Origin: Trichostrongylus colubriformis
Lineage: Eukaryota; Nematoda; Chromadorea; Rhabditida; Trichostrongylidae
Direction of reading: 5' to 3'
Assembly: GCA_963978905.1 (NCBI GenBank)
Contig: OZ022258.1
Coordinates: 40,656,591-40,720,590, forward strand
Length of the DNA stretch: 64,000 nucleotides
The notes below the pieces were generated by a model. The model ran no database searches. It saw only the letters and a program-made list of their open reading frames with translations, and was not told where the DNA came from. Made by a program: the position numbers and the translations under genes. Below, piece by piece: positions 54,093 through 64,000 of the stretch (positions are counted from its first letter, which is position 1; each line of letters starts with the position of its first letter).

Positions 54093-55046
54093 ATGGATGC
54101 TGATACACTACGTACTATCCTAGATGCTCAAGCGGCTAATCAACAGAGTATGCTCCGCGCCATTATGGACGACATTCGAGGTATGTTTTCCAACAATATA
54201 CCTAGTCAGACGGCAGTCCACAGTACTTCGACGGAGTTTATCATCAATTCACTCTCTGGACGTCTACTGGAGTTCGCACATGATCCGGGGAACGGTTGCA
54301 CCTTTGACATTTGGTATGGGCGCTACGAGGACATCATTAGGCAAGATGGTGCCTCTCTCAATGATGCTGCAAAGGCATGCCTCATCGTTTCGAAACCAGG
54401 CGCAGCCGCCTACGCTCGGTTCTCAAACCACATTCTCTCAAAGGAGCCTGCCGAGATTCCACTCGAAAACACATTGAAGATACTACAGGAGCTCTTCGGC
54501 CACAATACTTCGGTTTTCGCTCGTCAATATGCGTACCTGAGAACGGAATGCAATGGAGAAACACTCCGCGACTACACGGGATTGGTTAACCTACGTCATG
54601 AGATTGCAGTGTTTAACGCCATCACAGCCGAAGAAATGAAGTGCCTATTTTGGATCTGCGGTCTAGCTGAGCAGGAGTACGCTGAGATTCACACGCAGGC
54701 TCTCCGCAAATTAGAATGTAACCCACACACTACACTGAGGGAACTTAGCTCAAAGATCCAACAGACCCTAGACATTCGGCAAGACGCAAAACTTCTTGGC
54801 AACTCCTCTTCAGTACCAATACCGATACCTGATGTCAATGCGGTCAAGGTCGAGAAACACCAACACAAGGAACCTCACTCACCCTGCTACCGCTGTGGAG
54901 GAGCTCATTGGGCCAAAGAGTGTAGTTTCACAGAAAAACGTTGTCATGCGTGTAATCGTATTGGACATAAGAAAGGATTCTGCAAAAATTTCAATAAAAG
55001 GAGAGCTACGAATCCAAAGAAGAACACTAAACGAGCAAAGTCATAG
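54093..55046 (+). CDS. Ty3/gypsy Gag with two zinc knuckles
   Basis: 317 codons from the ATG at 54093 form an intact Gag. The capsid-like region (residues about 60-210) has the FDIWYGRYEDII, ETLRDYTGLVNLRHE and FWICGL segments of retrotransposon gag proteins in nematodes. Near residue 270 is a CCHC knuckle (CYRCGGAHWAKEC), followed by a second, CHACNRIGHKKGFC, and a basic tail. Gag coats element RNA in the cytoplasmic particle. Pol begins in another frame after it, as expected for a frameshift or separate expression. This is the only intact gene of the element. Confidence 0.87.
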   Translation: MDADTLRTILDAQAANQQSMLRAIMDDIRGMFSNNIPSQTAVHSTSTEFIINSLSGRLLEFAHDPGNGCTFDIWYGRYEDIIRQDGASLNDAAKACLIVSKPGAAAYARFSNHILSKEPAEIPLENTLKILQELFGHNTSVFARQYAYLRTECNGETLRDYTGLVNLRHEIAVFNAITAEEMKCLFWICGLAEQEYAEIHTQALRKLECNPHTTLRELSSKIQQTLDIRQDAKLLGNSSSVPIPIPDVNAVKVEKHQHKEPHSPCYRCGGAHWAKECSFTEKRCHACNRIGHKKGFCKNFNKRRATNPKKNTKRAKS

Positions 55047-55063
55047 TCGTCGCTTCTACTACC

Positions 55064-55798
55064 GACGATAACACTCCAGTCAACCGCATTTACCGGACGG
55101 TGAAGATCAATGAAATTTCTACTCGTATGCGTCTTGATACGGGAGCTGATATCACCTTACTGAGTTACAAGGACTGGATCTCCATCGGTCGTCCAAAATT
55201 ACAGCCGGCTCTATTCAAACTCAAATCAGCCAGAAACAAAAAGATCAACGTCCGTGGATTTTTCAAATGCACTTTCGTCATAGAGGGCCACAGAGGGGAA
55301 GGAAACTGTCACGTGGGCGACACTACATCGCTTCTGGGAATGGACTGGATTACGCAAGTCAAACCACTCTTCAGTCGTCTCACTGGAGTCCTTACTTGCA
55401 ACGCCGTATCTGCCTCGACACTTGCTACGCTACGCGAACCTCTTATCTCAAGACTCCAAAAGCAATTTGCTACTGTGTTCACCCCAGGCCTAGGATGCTG
55501 CACAAAATCCAAGGTCTCCCTCGAACTCAAACCGAACACGACACTAGTCTTCCGCAAAGCCCGTCCCGTACCTTACGCTGTTCAACCACGTATTGCACAA
55601 GAAATCGACAGGTTGGTCGCCACCAACGTTCTGACACCGGTTGATCACTCCGACTGGCCGGCTCCCATTGTTAATGTTCAGAAGAAAAATGGATCAATCC
55701 GCTTGTGTGCAGACTTCTCTACAGAGTTGAACGATGCCCTAGAGCAACATCAACACCCACTCCCAACACCTGATGACATGACATCTTCGCCAAGTTGA
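55064..55798 (+). pseudogene. Gypsy protease and start of RT
   Basis: The frame carries RLDTGADITLLS (aspartic protease active site), LLGMDW later in the same domain, and then the RT N-terminus: VFRKARPVPYAVQPRIAQEI, APIVNVQKKNGSIRLCADF. It ends at a stop at 55798, where the next frame (GHHFSQLDLAEAYFQLEM, with the first RT Asp) takes over. Confidence 0.82.
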
Positions 55799-56840
55799 AT
55801 GGTGGACACCATTTCTCTCAACTGGATCTTGCCGAGGCCTACTTTCAATTGGAAATGGATGAAGACTCTCGGCGCTTGCTGACGATCAACACACACCGTG
55901 ACTTTATCGTCTCAACCAACGGGGTTGAGACGATAAAGTCACGGTGTGTGTTGATCGTCACCTTTTGGGGTAAAATCAGCCCCAGAAACTTTCCAGCAAC
56001 AGATCGACACTTTAATCGCTGGACTGGAAGGTATCGCTGCGTACCTTGATGACATTATCGTGACTGGAACTACCATAGATGAAGACAAGGAAGGTTTGGA
56101 AGCACTATTTCGAAGAATCCATGAATATGGATTCCGGGTCCGTCTCGAGAAATGCTCATCTCTCCAAGCTGAAAACCGTTACTTACGCTTCATCATCAAT
56201 GCCGACGGACGTCGCCCAGATCCGTCGAAGATAAAAGCAATCCATAGGATGCCACCCCCGAAGGATGTCACCCAACTTCGCGCCTTCCTCGGGTTGATCA
56301 ATTTCTATGGCACTTTCGTCAAGGAACTGCACAGTCTACGCGCTCCATTGGACGTCCTCACCAAAAAGGGATGTTAGCTACTAATGGACACGAGGGTGTC
56401 AGTCTGCCTTTGACCGTATCAAAGCAACGCTCAAGTCGGACCTCCTCTTGACCCATTACGACCTAAAACTACCGATTATAGTTGGTGCAGATGCTTCCAA
56501 TCATGGAGTCGGAGCTGTCCTCTCGCACAGATTTCCCAACAAATCCGAAAAAGCTATTTATCATGCAAGCCGTACGCTGACACCAGCACAGAAAAAGTAT
56601 AGCCAAATTGAGAAGGAAGTCCTTGCCATCATCTTTGCAGTTCAGAAATTTCATCGTTTAATACATGGACGTCACTTTACCCTAAAGACGGACCATAACC
56701 CGCTGGTCTCAATTTTCGGAAATAAAAAGGGAGTGCCAGTTTATAGTGCTAATCGATTGCAATGATGGGCCACTACACTGCTGAACTACGACTTCAACAT
56801 AGAATATGGCAAAACAAGCGATTTTGGACAAGCTGATGCG
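55795..56840 (+). pseudogene. Gypsy RT palm and RNase H, broken
   Basis: The first piece has LDLAEAYFQLEMDEDSR. A 38-bp inverted duplication at 55880-55960 then disrupts the segment before FGVKSAPETF. After it, another frame has YLDDIIVTG (YLDD active site, near 56045), then GFRVRLEKC, KAIHRMPPP and LRAFLGLINFY. RNase H follows at 56448-56765 (IVGADASNHGVGAVLSH, EKEVLAIIFAV, TDHNPLV). A stop separates this from LNYDFNIEYG further on. Confidence 0.82.
55880..55960. repeat. 38-bp perfect inverted duplication in RT
   Basis: tgacgatcaacacacaccgt and 18 more bases (55880-55917) are followed, after five bases, by their exact complement (55923-55960). The downstream accttttgggg joins the expected coding sequence, so the right arm looks inserted. 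Confidence 0.92.
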
Positions 56841-56849
56841 CTGTCACGT

Positions 56850-57650
56850 TTATGGTGTCACATTCGCCGGAACCAGAGGACAGAGTTATTGCGGCTATCG
56901 ATGCTGAGATCACTGCAGAAATACAGGACAACTGCAATCACCTGCCAGTTTCTTTCAAAGCTATCCAGATTGCAGCTGCCGCTGACCGTGTTCTAACACA
57001 AGTGGCAGCTCATACTCGTTCCGGACGTTGGCCCAAGTTGGATCGCAACTCTCCACTATGGCCCTACTACGATCGCCGAGAATCACTATCTACCGTTACT
57101 CCTGTCTACTGACTTCAAGTCGTCTCGTGATCCCGAAGTCACTTCAACATCGAGTACTTCATGCGCTCCACAGAGCACATCCAGGACAAAAAAGGGTGAA
57201 AATACTCGCTCGCAGTCTCGTCTATTGGCCGTCAATAGATACAGATATAGAGAACCTTGTCAGAAATTGTAACATCTGCGCGAAATTCGCCAAAAATTCT
57301 GTAAAGGCAGAACTTCAATCGTCGCCAAAACCTACAACCCCTTGGTCTCGAGTACACGTCAATTTTGCCGGACCTCTCAACGGTATCTCCTACCTTGTCA
57401 TAGTAGACGCCTATTCGAAATGGCCCGAGATGATTCGGATGGACTCAGTCTCCACATCTTCGACGATGCGGTCTTTGACCAGAATCTTCGCACGATTCGG
57501 AAACCCTCAGACCCTCATTACCGACAACCCTCATTACCGACGACGGTACACAGTTCACATCGATGTCATTCACAAACTTCTGCAAAACCCGTGGAATTGA
57601 GCATGTCCGTTCCCCTCCTTTCCACCCACACAGCGAAGGCCAAGTAGAGC
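56850..57650 (+). pseudogene. Gypsy integrase, damaged
   Basis: Pieces at 57028-57600 give the zinc-binding region (HRAHPGQKRVKILARSLVYW, NCNICAKF) and the core start VHVNFAGPL. The usual catalytic Asp of HxDFAGP is Asn here. At 57511 a 17-bp tandem duplication (ccctcattaccgac block) breaks the ITDDG segment with the second catalytic Asp. Past it, fragments such as HHPPFHP-like sequence and GQVERFVDT appear in other frames near 57600-57660. Confidence 0.8.
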
Positions 57651-58326
57651 GATTTGTGGATACTTTAAAAGAGGATTAGCCAAACTAAAGAGCGAGGAAC
57701 GAATAACAGACGCTCTTCAAGCCTTCCTTATGGCTTGCCGTTCGACTCCCTGCCCATCGAGTCCAAATCACCTTTCCCCAGCTGTAAACTTTTTGGGTCG
57801 TCGATTCGCACCGAGCTCAATCTGATGATGCCACCGATTGACGACAACACAGGACAACGCGACGTCAATATGGAAGAGTAGTTCAATAGACATGGTTCCC
57901 GACGCCGCTTTTTTGATGTCGATGATGCTGTCTATGCAAGAGACTATCGCGGACCGAAAGATACTTGGACGCATGGTATTATTGTCCCACGCTTCGGAAA
58001 CGTCATCTATCGCGTTCGCTGTGAAGATTTACTGTGGACACGACATGAGAACCAATTGAGACTATGCGATCATACTGCCGCTGTCAACCATTTGAAGGAC
58101 GTTTTCGACCTCAATTCCCTACCCGCCACTACTACCCCTCAATATACAGTGGACGTCAGTCCCACGCCTACTTCCAACACTCAGTCTTCGCTGGAAAGCA
58201 ACTCTTCACCTCATACGACGACCTCGCCTATATCCGTTCGACGCTCGTCACGTATTCGCCATGCACCACGTCGAATCAACGTGGATCCAAAGAAGAAATC
58301 TTATGATTAGAACTCGAAAGGGGAGG

Positions 58327-58519
58327 TGTTGCAGGGCTCATGGGTTCACGAATGAAACTTATGTCTGTTATCCATGGCCGTGATCTGATACGCATACTGT
58401 TTTATCATGACCGAATATAAGCATCTCCCTCGCAGTAGGGTTCACTTTATTGTGGGATTCACTATCCAGCATAAAGGTCTATCGACTCAACTGTTCCCGC
58501 CGTCTATAGATCCACAACA
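58327..58519 (+). repeat. Gypsy 3' LTR
   Basis: It starts tgttgcagggctc directly after the purine tract aaaggggagg and ends ccacaaca, giving inverted TGTTG...CAACA-like termini. Length is 193 bp. No second copy is present in the window, so the element cannot be dated from its LTRs. Confidence 0.75.
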
Positions 58520-58534
58520 ATTAGTATAACGTAT

Positions 58535-58908
58535 CAACCAGGGTCAAGCGCGGAGTCGAGGAAAATTTTCAAGAGATACGGCTCCCCCCCCCTCCCCCCT
58601 CTAAAAGGGGGGCTTCTTCAGGTTCCGCTACATCTGTGGTTTCTACCCAGCCAGTGCGATTCACTAAGCAAATTAAGAACCTGTTGTAAGGAAAAAACGC
58701 TGAGGCCAAACCATACTGCTAGCAAAATGAGAGAAATAAAAGCCTAACAAAACTCAGTACTCATGTTCCGAAACAAAAGCGTCTAAGATAAGGACCTAAC
58801 AAATTCTATGCTTTTATTCCGAAACGAAAGCCTCGCCGACCATTGCTAATGTGCTCGTCCTCTGAAAACAATGGAGAAGGCTCAAGGGTCATGCAAGTTA
58901 TGCGGCAG
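58535..58908. repeat. Dispersed repeat, paralogue of 27976-28312
   Basis: Blocks shared in order with 27976-28312 are listed there. This copy holds an internal duplication: ttccgaaacaaaagcg and ttccgaaacgaaagcctcgc lie about 60 bp apart. It begins 15 bases after the gypsy LTR. Confidence 0.7.
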
Positions 58909-59004
58909 GATCCCCACTATATATAAAACGCTTCGTCTATCTGTCCCTCCGTCCGTGCGTCCCCTTGTCCGTCCGTCCGTTTGTCACGAAACTAGGTATT
59001 ATGT

Positions 59005-59640
59005 GGTAAACCAACTGTGGAGATGGGGACAAGTATGATGTGGGTAGGGCATGGGACAAGAAGTAAAGAGCACACATGAACCAAATTAAGCTTCGCCTAC
59101 GGCGGGGGGGGGGGGGGAGGCGTGCGCTGGAATGCTCGTGTTCAGACGGAAGACTATCAATTGGTTTCCAACATGACCCAAAGGTAGGGGAAAGGTGGAT
59201 TACGGTCAGGAATGAGTTTTTCAATGCCATGAAAGATGCGTGGGCACACTGGGCAGGGCATATGTGGTGGTGGGCGGGGCTTGGTCGTCAAATGGAAAAC
59301 TACCTGCGGAGATGGGGACAAGTTTGGGATGGGTAGGGCATAGGACAAGAAGTGACTACACATGGAGCAGGTCATGCTCCACCCATGGTAGGCGGGGCGT
59401 GCACTAGAACGTCCCGTTTTTAGACCGAAAATTGGAAATTGGGTTCGAATGTGTCCCAAACGTGGGGAAAGGTAGGTTAAGATCAGGCATGCAGGAGGCT
59501 CAGGTACAGTGTGCGGAGCATTTGTGGTAGTGGACAGAGCTCGGACGTTACACGAAAATAATTTGTGGAGATAGGGACAGGTTTGGGATGGGTAGGGCAT
59601 GGGACAAAAAGTAGAGAACACAAATGGACCAAGTTAAGCT
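59005..59640. repeat. Tandem repeat, three units of about 260-290 bp
   Basis: Units are marked by gtggagatggggacaagt (59017), gcggagatggggacaagttt (59306) and gtggagatagggacaggttt (59564). Each is followed by gatg(t)gggtagggcat and gggacaagaagt-type sequence, and then by diverged spacer with cccaaa(g/c)gtggggaaaggt. A run of 12 or more G lies at 59103-59118. Confidence 0.8.
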
Positions 59641-60519
59641 ACTCCCACGGTGAGCAGACGTACATTGAAATACCCTGTCCTCATGAAAAGAGCAATTCCG
59701 ATCGATCTGCTCACGCACATACTGTTTCGCGAAGAGTAGTGTGCGCCAGCCAACTGGTAAAGGATAAAATGACAAGAATACAGATGTAAGAAGCTAAATA
59801 GGCGCTCCACAGCTCCCCATCTGGTCGCCTCGTCGCTATTGCTGTGGCGACGCGGCGATCAAATATGTTTTAGGTTTGGCGCCTAGAAAGACTGCTATGC
59901 GGATCAGCAGAGGAATTGGTCAACGCTCTTCTGTGTTCGTGCAAACGAATCCTCAAGTGTCTCGCGCTCTCTCCTACGTACTTTTCTTCACATCCTCTAC
60001 ATCGGATCAAGTAGACTGTGCCTTGAAGTTCACAAATTTTCTCCGATGCACATTATCGCCGAGAGTGCGCATGGCACTTTCTTTCGTAAGGCCGTGACGA
60101 CGAGAACAGATAATTCAACGAAGGAGGAAGTCAGAATACGAATCGAATGGGAAGATGGGAGTCTTTTGCGACACGACTCGCCTCACGTGCCACTCTGTCA
60201 TTCCTCCAACAATTCTGATCAAGGAGCTCTTTTTTTTCTGAAGAAAGTGTTCAGTTCAATGGTTCTATGGTGACCAGTTGAATACTAGTGAATGAAGATG
60301 ATCATGACATTTTCATAATTTGACACCCAAAAGTTGCAGTATTGCAATTGCGAGTGGATAGAATAATGCCTCGGCAACTCATCTTATATTTATGAAAATA
60401 CAACTGTTTTTCTCTATGACCACCCTACGGACATTCTGTAACATTTCATGGATAATATGCCATCCTATGGTCATGTTGTTTAAGAGTAACTCTTTATTGA
60501 TTCAATTCGTCATGAAAAT
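59641..60519. other. No gene recognised
   Basis: A gtagtgtgcgccagccaac fragment at 59738 matches the fold-back end of the composite repeat (48290-48306). Frames at 59876-60273 are unrecognised. Confidence 0.35.
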
Positions 60520-61537
60520 ATGGAGCAAAAATCTGCGCAGTCGAGTTTTAGAACACCCCAGCAACAGCGACTGCCTAAAGAGAGAGAGAGTCAAGTTCCG
60601 TGGTGGGTCTCTCGTGGGAGACTTCGGTCGCGGTCTGTCACGATGGATGCAAGTCGCAAGGCGAGAGAAATGACGCGGTCTGTCACGATGGATGCAAGTC
60701 GCAAGGCGAGAGAAATGGAGAAGCTGCGGTCAACCCGAAGACAACCTCAGCCGATAGGTCAGTATATGCATCAAACGTGTGTTCAATCACTGTTAGAAGA
60801 GTTTTTTCATTTTGATTTCATTTTTCATTTTGAAGCCTTATAGATATGCTTCTCATTTTACTTGCTGCAGCTGACCGACTTTTTGCTTTGATGGACGGAA
60901 TAACCCACAGCTGTGAAGTGCGTATTTATACAAAAGCACATTGACTCATCTGAATGCGCCTTCATTTAATTTGCGCTAGTGTAGTTTTCATCTCTTAAGA
61001 TAAGATAATCTTTAGGTTCGCTCACAAATCCTTTCAATAGTCTGAACGCTTGTGCGGCAATTTTTCTATTGCGCTTTCTTTGCTTTGTTTAATTACGCAA
61101 GTTCGAGGTAAACGATTGCGCTTTCGTGTAGTGTACTGTACTAGGATGACATCCGCGAGGCACGGCAAGTAGTCCCACTGACCACGAGAGCTATATGTGG
61201 TGCATCCGCCGGGAGCATGTTATGCAAATTGTGGAATGCATCATTTTTTGCTCTTTTCGCCTGAAGCTTTGTGATCCGTAGTGAAAAATGAATTATTCAT
61301 GAAAGTAATATAAAACTCTTTTTCCCCTTGACCAATTCTCTAGAGGATTCAGATGGATGGTTGAAATGCCCCAGTAAAAGAACTTTAGCTGGACACGCCC
61401 CAGACAATGGACCTGCAGAGAGATTTGATTCCTCATTTCTTGTCAAGAAAGTTTTCTTCGACCTATTGCTGCTACGGTGTATCGATCTCATCTACAACGG
61501 TGGTTTTAAAGGAACTTGCGCTGTGCCCTCTGGCCAT
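60520..61537 (+). CDS. Candidate host gene, two exons, unknown function
   Basis: A possible first exon runs from the ATG at 60520 to 60757 (donor GTCAGT, phase 1). A second runs from 61344 (acceptor ttctctag) to 61537 (donor GTAAGT); joining keeps the frame open for about 144 codons. Exon 1 is rich in Arg, Ser and Gln and contains two identical 15-residue units (SVTMDASRKAREM plus TR/EK ends) from a 45-bp tandem duplication. Exon 2 has CPSKRTLAGHAPDNGPAERF and then a hydrophobic segment. No domain is recognised and no further exon was found with confidence. The splice fit could be chance. Confidence 0.33.
60631..60720. repeat. Exact 45-bp tandem duplication
   Basis: cggtctgtcacgatggatgc and the following 25 bases occur twice in a row without a difference, starting at 60631 and 60676. 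It preserves reading frame. Confidence 0.9.
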
Positions 61538-63365
61538 GTAAGTGCTCTTGTTAACAGAAGATTAAGAAAACTGCAAACTTGGATTTCAATTTACTTTTTG
61601 TTTTCGACATCGCTAATCAGACTATATTTATTGAGAGAGAATATTTCAACAATTTTTGCAAGACTTCTTCTTATGGTGCTTTACTTTCGATTTGCTTCTT
61701 TTAGTTTTCTTGGATTTGGTGTGAACCTTTGATGCAGCAGATTTTTTAGACCCTTTGTGGGTATCGACGTCCTTCGTGTCCTGTTAACATGAATATCAGC
61801 TAACGCGGATATTGTTATAATTGTAAATCCGATGACGAATGATGTCCCAGGCTACTACAGCCGGCTACACTGCTAGGAAAACTTGCTTCTGAGGGACGAA
61901 TATAAGTCACTTGAATCTTCCATGAATGAGACAATTCCTGTTCTAGTCTAACGCGCATGGGTGTAAGGCAGGCCTTAACGGTGCTATTGTCGTGATGGGT
62001 AGGAGGCATCTTATTAACTGCACGACTAAACACTTGTGCGAGATTTCAAAAGAGGCCATCTGCACATTCGAGCGTATACTTTTGCCCAAGCCTTGATGGA
62101 GGGGCAAGCGGCAAGCTCTTTTAATCATTCACAAAAATGGCGTTTTCAGTGGGATGCCCAGTAACTGCGATAGCACCATCTCAGCATTGGGAAGTGAGGT
62201 TTGTGGCGTACGCTCTCCAAAAAATCACTACTCATGGGATAATTCATGAAAATTACACCTTTTTTGGCGCAACAAGCAACAACACGGGCATACTAACAAA
62301 AAGCTATGTGTGGACTACATCGAAGAGGATGGGACATTGCTGAATGTTGAAGGGCAGTATCAGTTCTACAGGATCACACATGATGGGTGGCATTTACGGT
62401 ACCTTATCAGTATAGTGGAAATGTCATAACGTGTCTATATTCACCTTTCACTGAGTCGCACATCTCTTCGCTCCCGACATGGGTGTAGCACTGTCAGTTG
62501 GAGGACTGGGGATTTTCGAAATAAATAATTCAAATGCGTACCTTTTTAGCAGCCTTGGCAGCTTCGCTGAAAGCTAAGCACAGAAGCGCTAGAAGAAGTA
62601 TGACCTTTGACCAATGCATAGCCCTGAAATACCGTTCTTTTTTTTCAACAACTGCTCAAGAGGAGGACAGCCACAGTACTGGAAATAACACGACAGACAG
62701 CAAAGACAGTGTGGCAGTCGTTGAAACTTTCTATACCAAAGCGACATGTGCGAGCTAGAGGCGCGATTTGTGATTGGGTCCTAAGACAGTTGCCTAGGCT
62801 GAAATGCGGACAAAGCAACTGCTACAGTGTGCGAATACATAGGTGCGGCGCTGCCAGATCGTATGTTTTGCGCCACAGGCCCCGCACACATTCCCTGAAA
62901 GTGAAGTAAGATTGTTGTTGGTGACGGTTTCATCTAGTTTTCACGCTTATTTATACGGCCTCTAAGCGCATCATTTAGTAGTCTGTCGTGAATTGCTAAT
63001 AGTTTTTAAGGATCTCTCAATCAACACGTTTCTCTGATAAAATTGACTTTGCTGATGCGCTGCATGACATCTGATGCGAATTGAAGAAAACAGATAAACG
63101 GGAAGAGCTGCACAGATTTCGGTTGTAATGAGCAAGGTTTGCAACATGCCATTATATGTGAATAAGTTGGGAGACGAATCAGTTACTTCCGGAAAACGGT
63201 GAAGGACGTTTTTGGTCAGTTCCTGGAGTTTTTTGTACAAACGGAAGCTATTACAGTATTACCGGAGAGTTCAGCTTCCCAAGAAAGTCTGGAGCAAATA
63301 GATTTAGCTGACATCCAGTAGCTGTCTCATGTTAAGACCATTCTCCTCCGAAATCCGAGTACATA
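61538..63365. other. No gene recognised
   Basis: Frames at 62137-62343 and 62534-62758 have protein-like composition but no known motif or clear splice sites. gcgctgccagatcg at about 62850 recurs at 63528. Confidence 0.35.
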
Positions 63366-63519
63366 CAGTCCATTTCCCAAAGCCTGGCAGGTCGAGGCCT
63401 ACGGACTTGGATGAAAGTGTATCGATCTCTCTCACCCCGCCACACACTCTCGCTCTCGCTACGTACTCTCTCACCCAAGTCCGTAGAGCCACGCCCGCCA
63501 GGGGTCGGGATATGGACTG
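63366..63519. mobile_element. TA-flanked MITE (154 bp)
   Basis: cagtccatttcccaaagcct and further bases to ctacggacttgg pair with ccaagtccgtag through to atggactg; arms are about 55 bp. TA lies on both sides (63364-63365 and 63520-63521), as for Tc1/mariner-mobilised MITEs. Confidence 0.82.
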
Positions 63520-63784
63520 TAAGTGCGACGCTGCCAGATCGCACGTCTTCTCGATTACTCTGCCGCTCACTACCCTCTACTATTTTGCCATTGGTTCATC
63601 TCCAGTTGTAATGTTTCAAAGGCCTTCGGCCAATCAAGGACAGCGCAGCAATGATACTGTCCATACTGCTACCTTATCTGACTCACCCACTTGATAAGAC
63701 GCTCAAACTGCCTGACCAGGGTCGATGTAGGGTTTGAGTTGAAAGAGTTTGTTGAATTGAATCAGTGCTCTAGCCTTCTTTTCG

Positions 63785-63984
63785 NNNNNNNNNNNNNNNN
63801 NNNNNNNNNNNNNNNNNNNNNNNNNNNNNNNNNNNNNNNNNNNNNNNNNNNNNNNNNNNNNNNNNNNNNNNNNNNNNNNNNNNNNNNNNNNNNNNNNNNN
63901 NNNNNNNNNNNNNNNNNNNNNNNNNNNNNNNNNNNNNNNNNNNNNNNNNNNNNNNNNNNNNNNNNNNNNNNNNNNNNNNNNNNN
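63785..63984. other. Assembly gap
   Basis: 200 consecutive N. Sequence continuity across it cannot be assumed. Confidence 0.99.
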
Positions 63985-64000
63985 TAAGCCACGCCCCATC

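Larger units (their letters stand above)
54051..58519 (+). mobile_element. Decayed Ty3/gypsy element, 5' LTR missing
   Basis: The order is gag with zinc knuckles, protease, RT, RNase H and integrase, all on the plus strand, then a polypurine tract (aaaggggagg) and a 3' LTR starting TGTTGCAGGG. No copy of the LTR or primer-binding site lies upstream of gag, which starts about 40 bases after the left flanking repeat. Pol is broken by frameshifts, an inverted duplication and a tandem duplication. Confidence 0.85.

Overview
This window looks like nuclear DNA of a strongylid (clade V, hookworm-like) nematode. That is an inference from several signs: introns with TTTCAG-like acceptors and GTAAGT/GTGAGT/GTATGT donors, RTE-type LINEs, Tc1/mariner elements and many TA-flanked MITEs, and a BEL/Pao retroelement with a phlebovirus-like envelope. 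It also contains a REPS-type EH-domain gene with short exons. Most of the 64 kb is transposable-element DNA. Host coding sequence is sparse and split into exons too short to stand out as open reading frames. A 200-base run of N at 63785-63984 marks an assembly gap.

Left part (1-14100). A 1.3 kb Tc1/mariner transposon (minus strand, TIRs at 3116 and 12471) is split by an 8.06 kb BEL/Pao element with two 296-bp LTRs that I read as identical. The BEL copy has one reading frame of about 2030 codons holding pol and env, then a third, coiled-coil reading frame. It lacks gag, the front of the protease and a recognisable primer-binding site. Next comes a 1.4 kb long-TIR element (12677-14102) that itself carries a 504-bp TA-flanked MITE.

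Host gene block on the minus strand (14480-21263). A gene encoding a RalBP1-associated EH-domain (REPS-like) protein can be followed through at least 13 short exons with compatible splice phases at every junction. A possible first exon of a TIM14/Pam18-like gene lies just downstream of it on the same strand. An unrelated plus-strand reading frame sits in a REPS intron.

Middle (21.3-36 kb). This part is almost all repeats: fold-back MITEs, dispersed repeats with paralogues elsewhere in the window, a 144-bp tandem array, a 77-bp array inside a MITE, and a decayed RTE LINE directly preceded by a tRNA-like sequence.

Right part (37-64 kb). A plus-strand host gene (37014-45289) encodes a probable type I membrane protein with a small Cys-containing ectodomain, one transmembrane segment and a long Lys/Arg/Ser-rich tail. 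One of its introns hosts a 1.37 kb TIR element. Beyond it lie a cluster of hairpins, a nearly spacerless 0.6 kb palindrome made from a mariner transposase 3' end, and a 2.8 kb RTE LINE with a perfect 17-bp target-site duplication. A decayed Ty3/gypsy element follows, with an intact gag but a pol broken by a 38-bp inverted duplication and a 17-bp tandem duplication. The end holds a tandem repeat, a possible two-exon host gene and a TA-flanked MITE.
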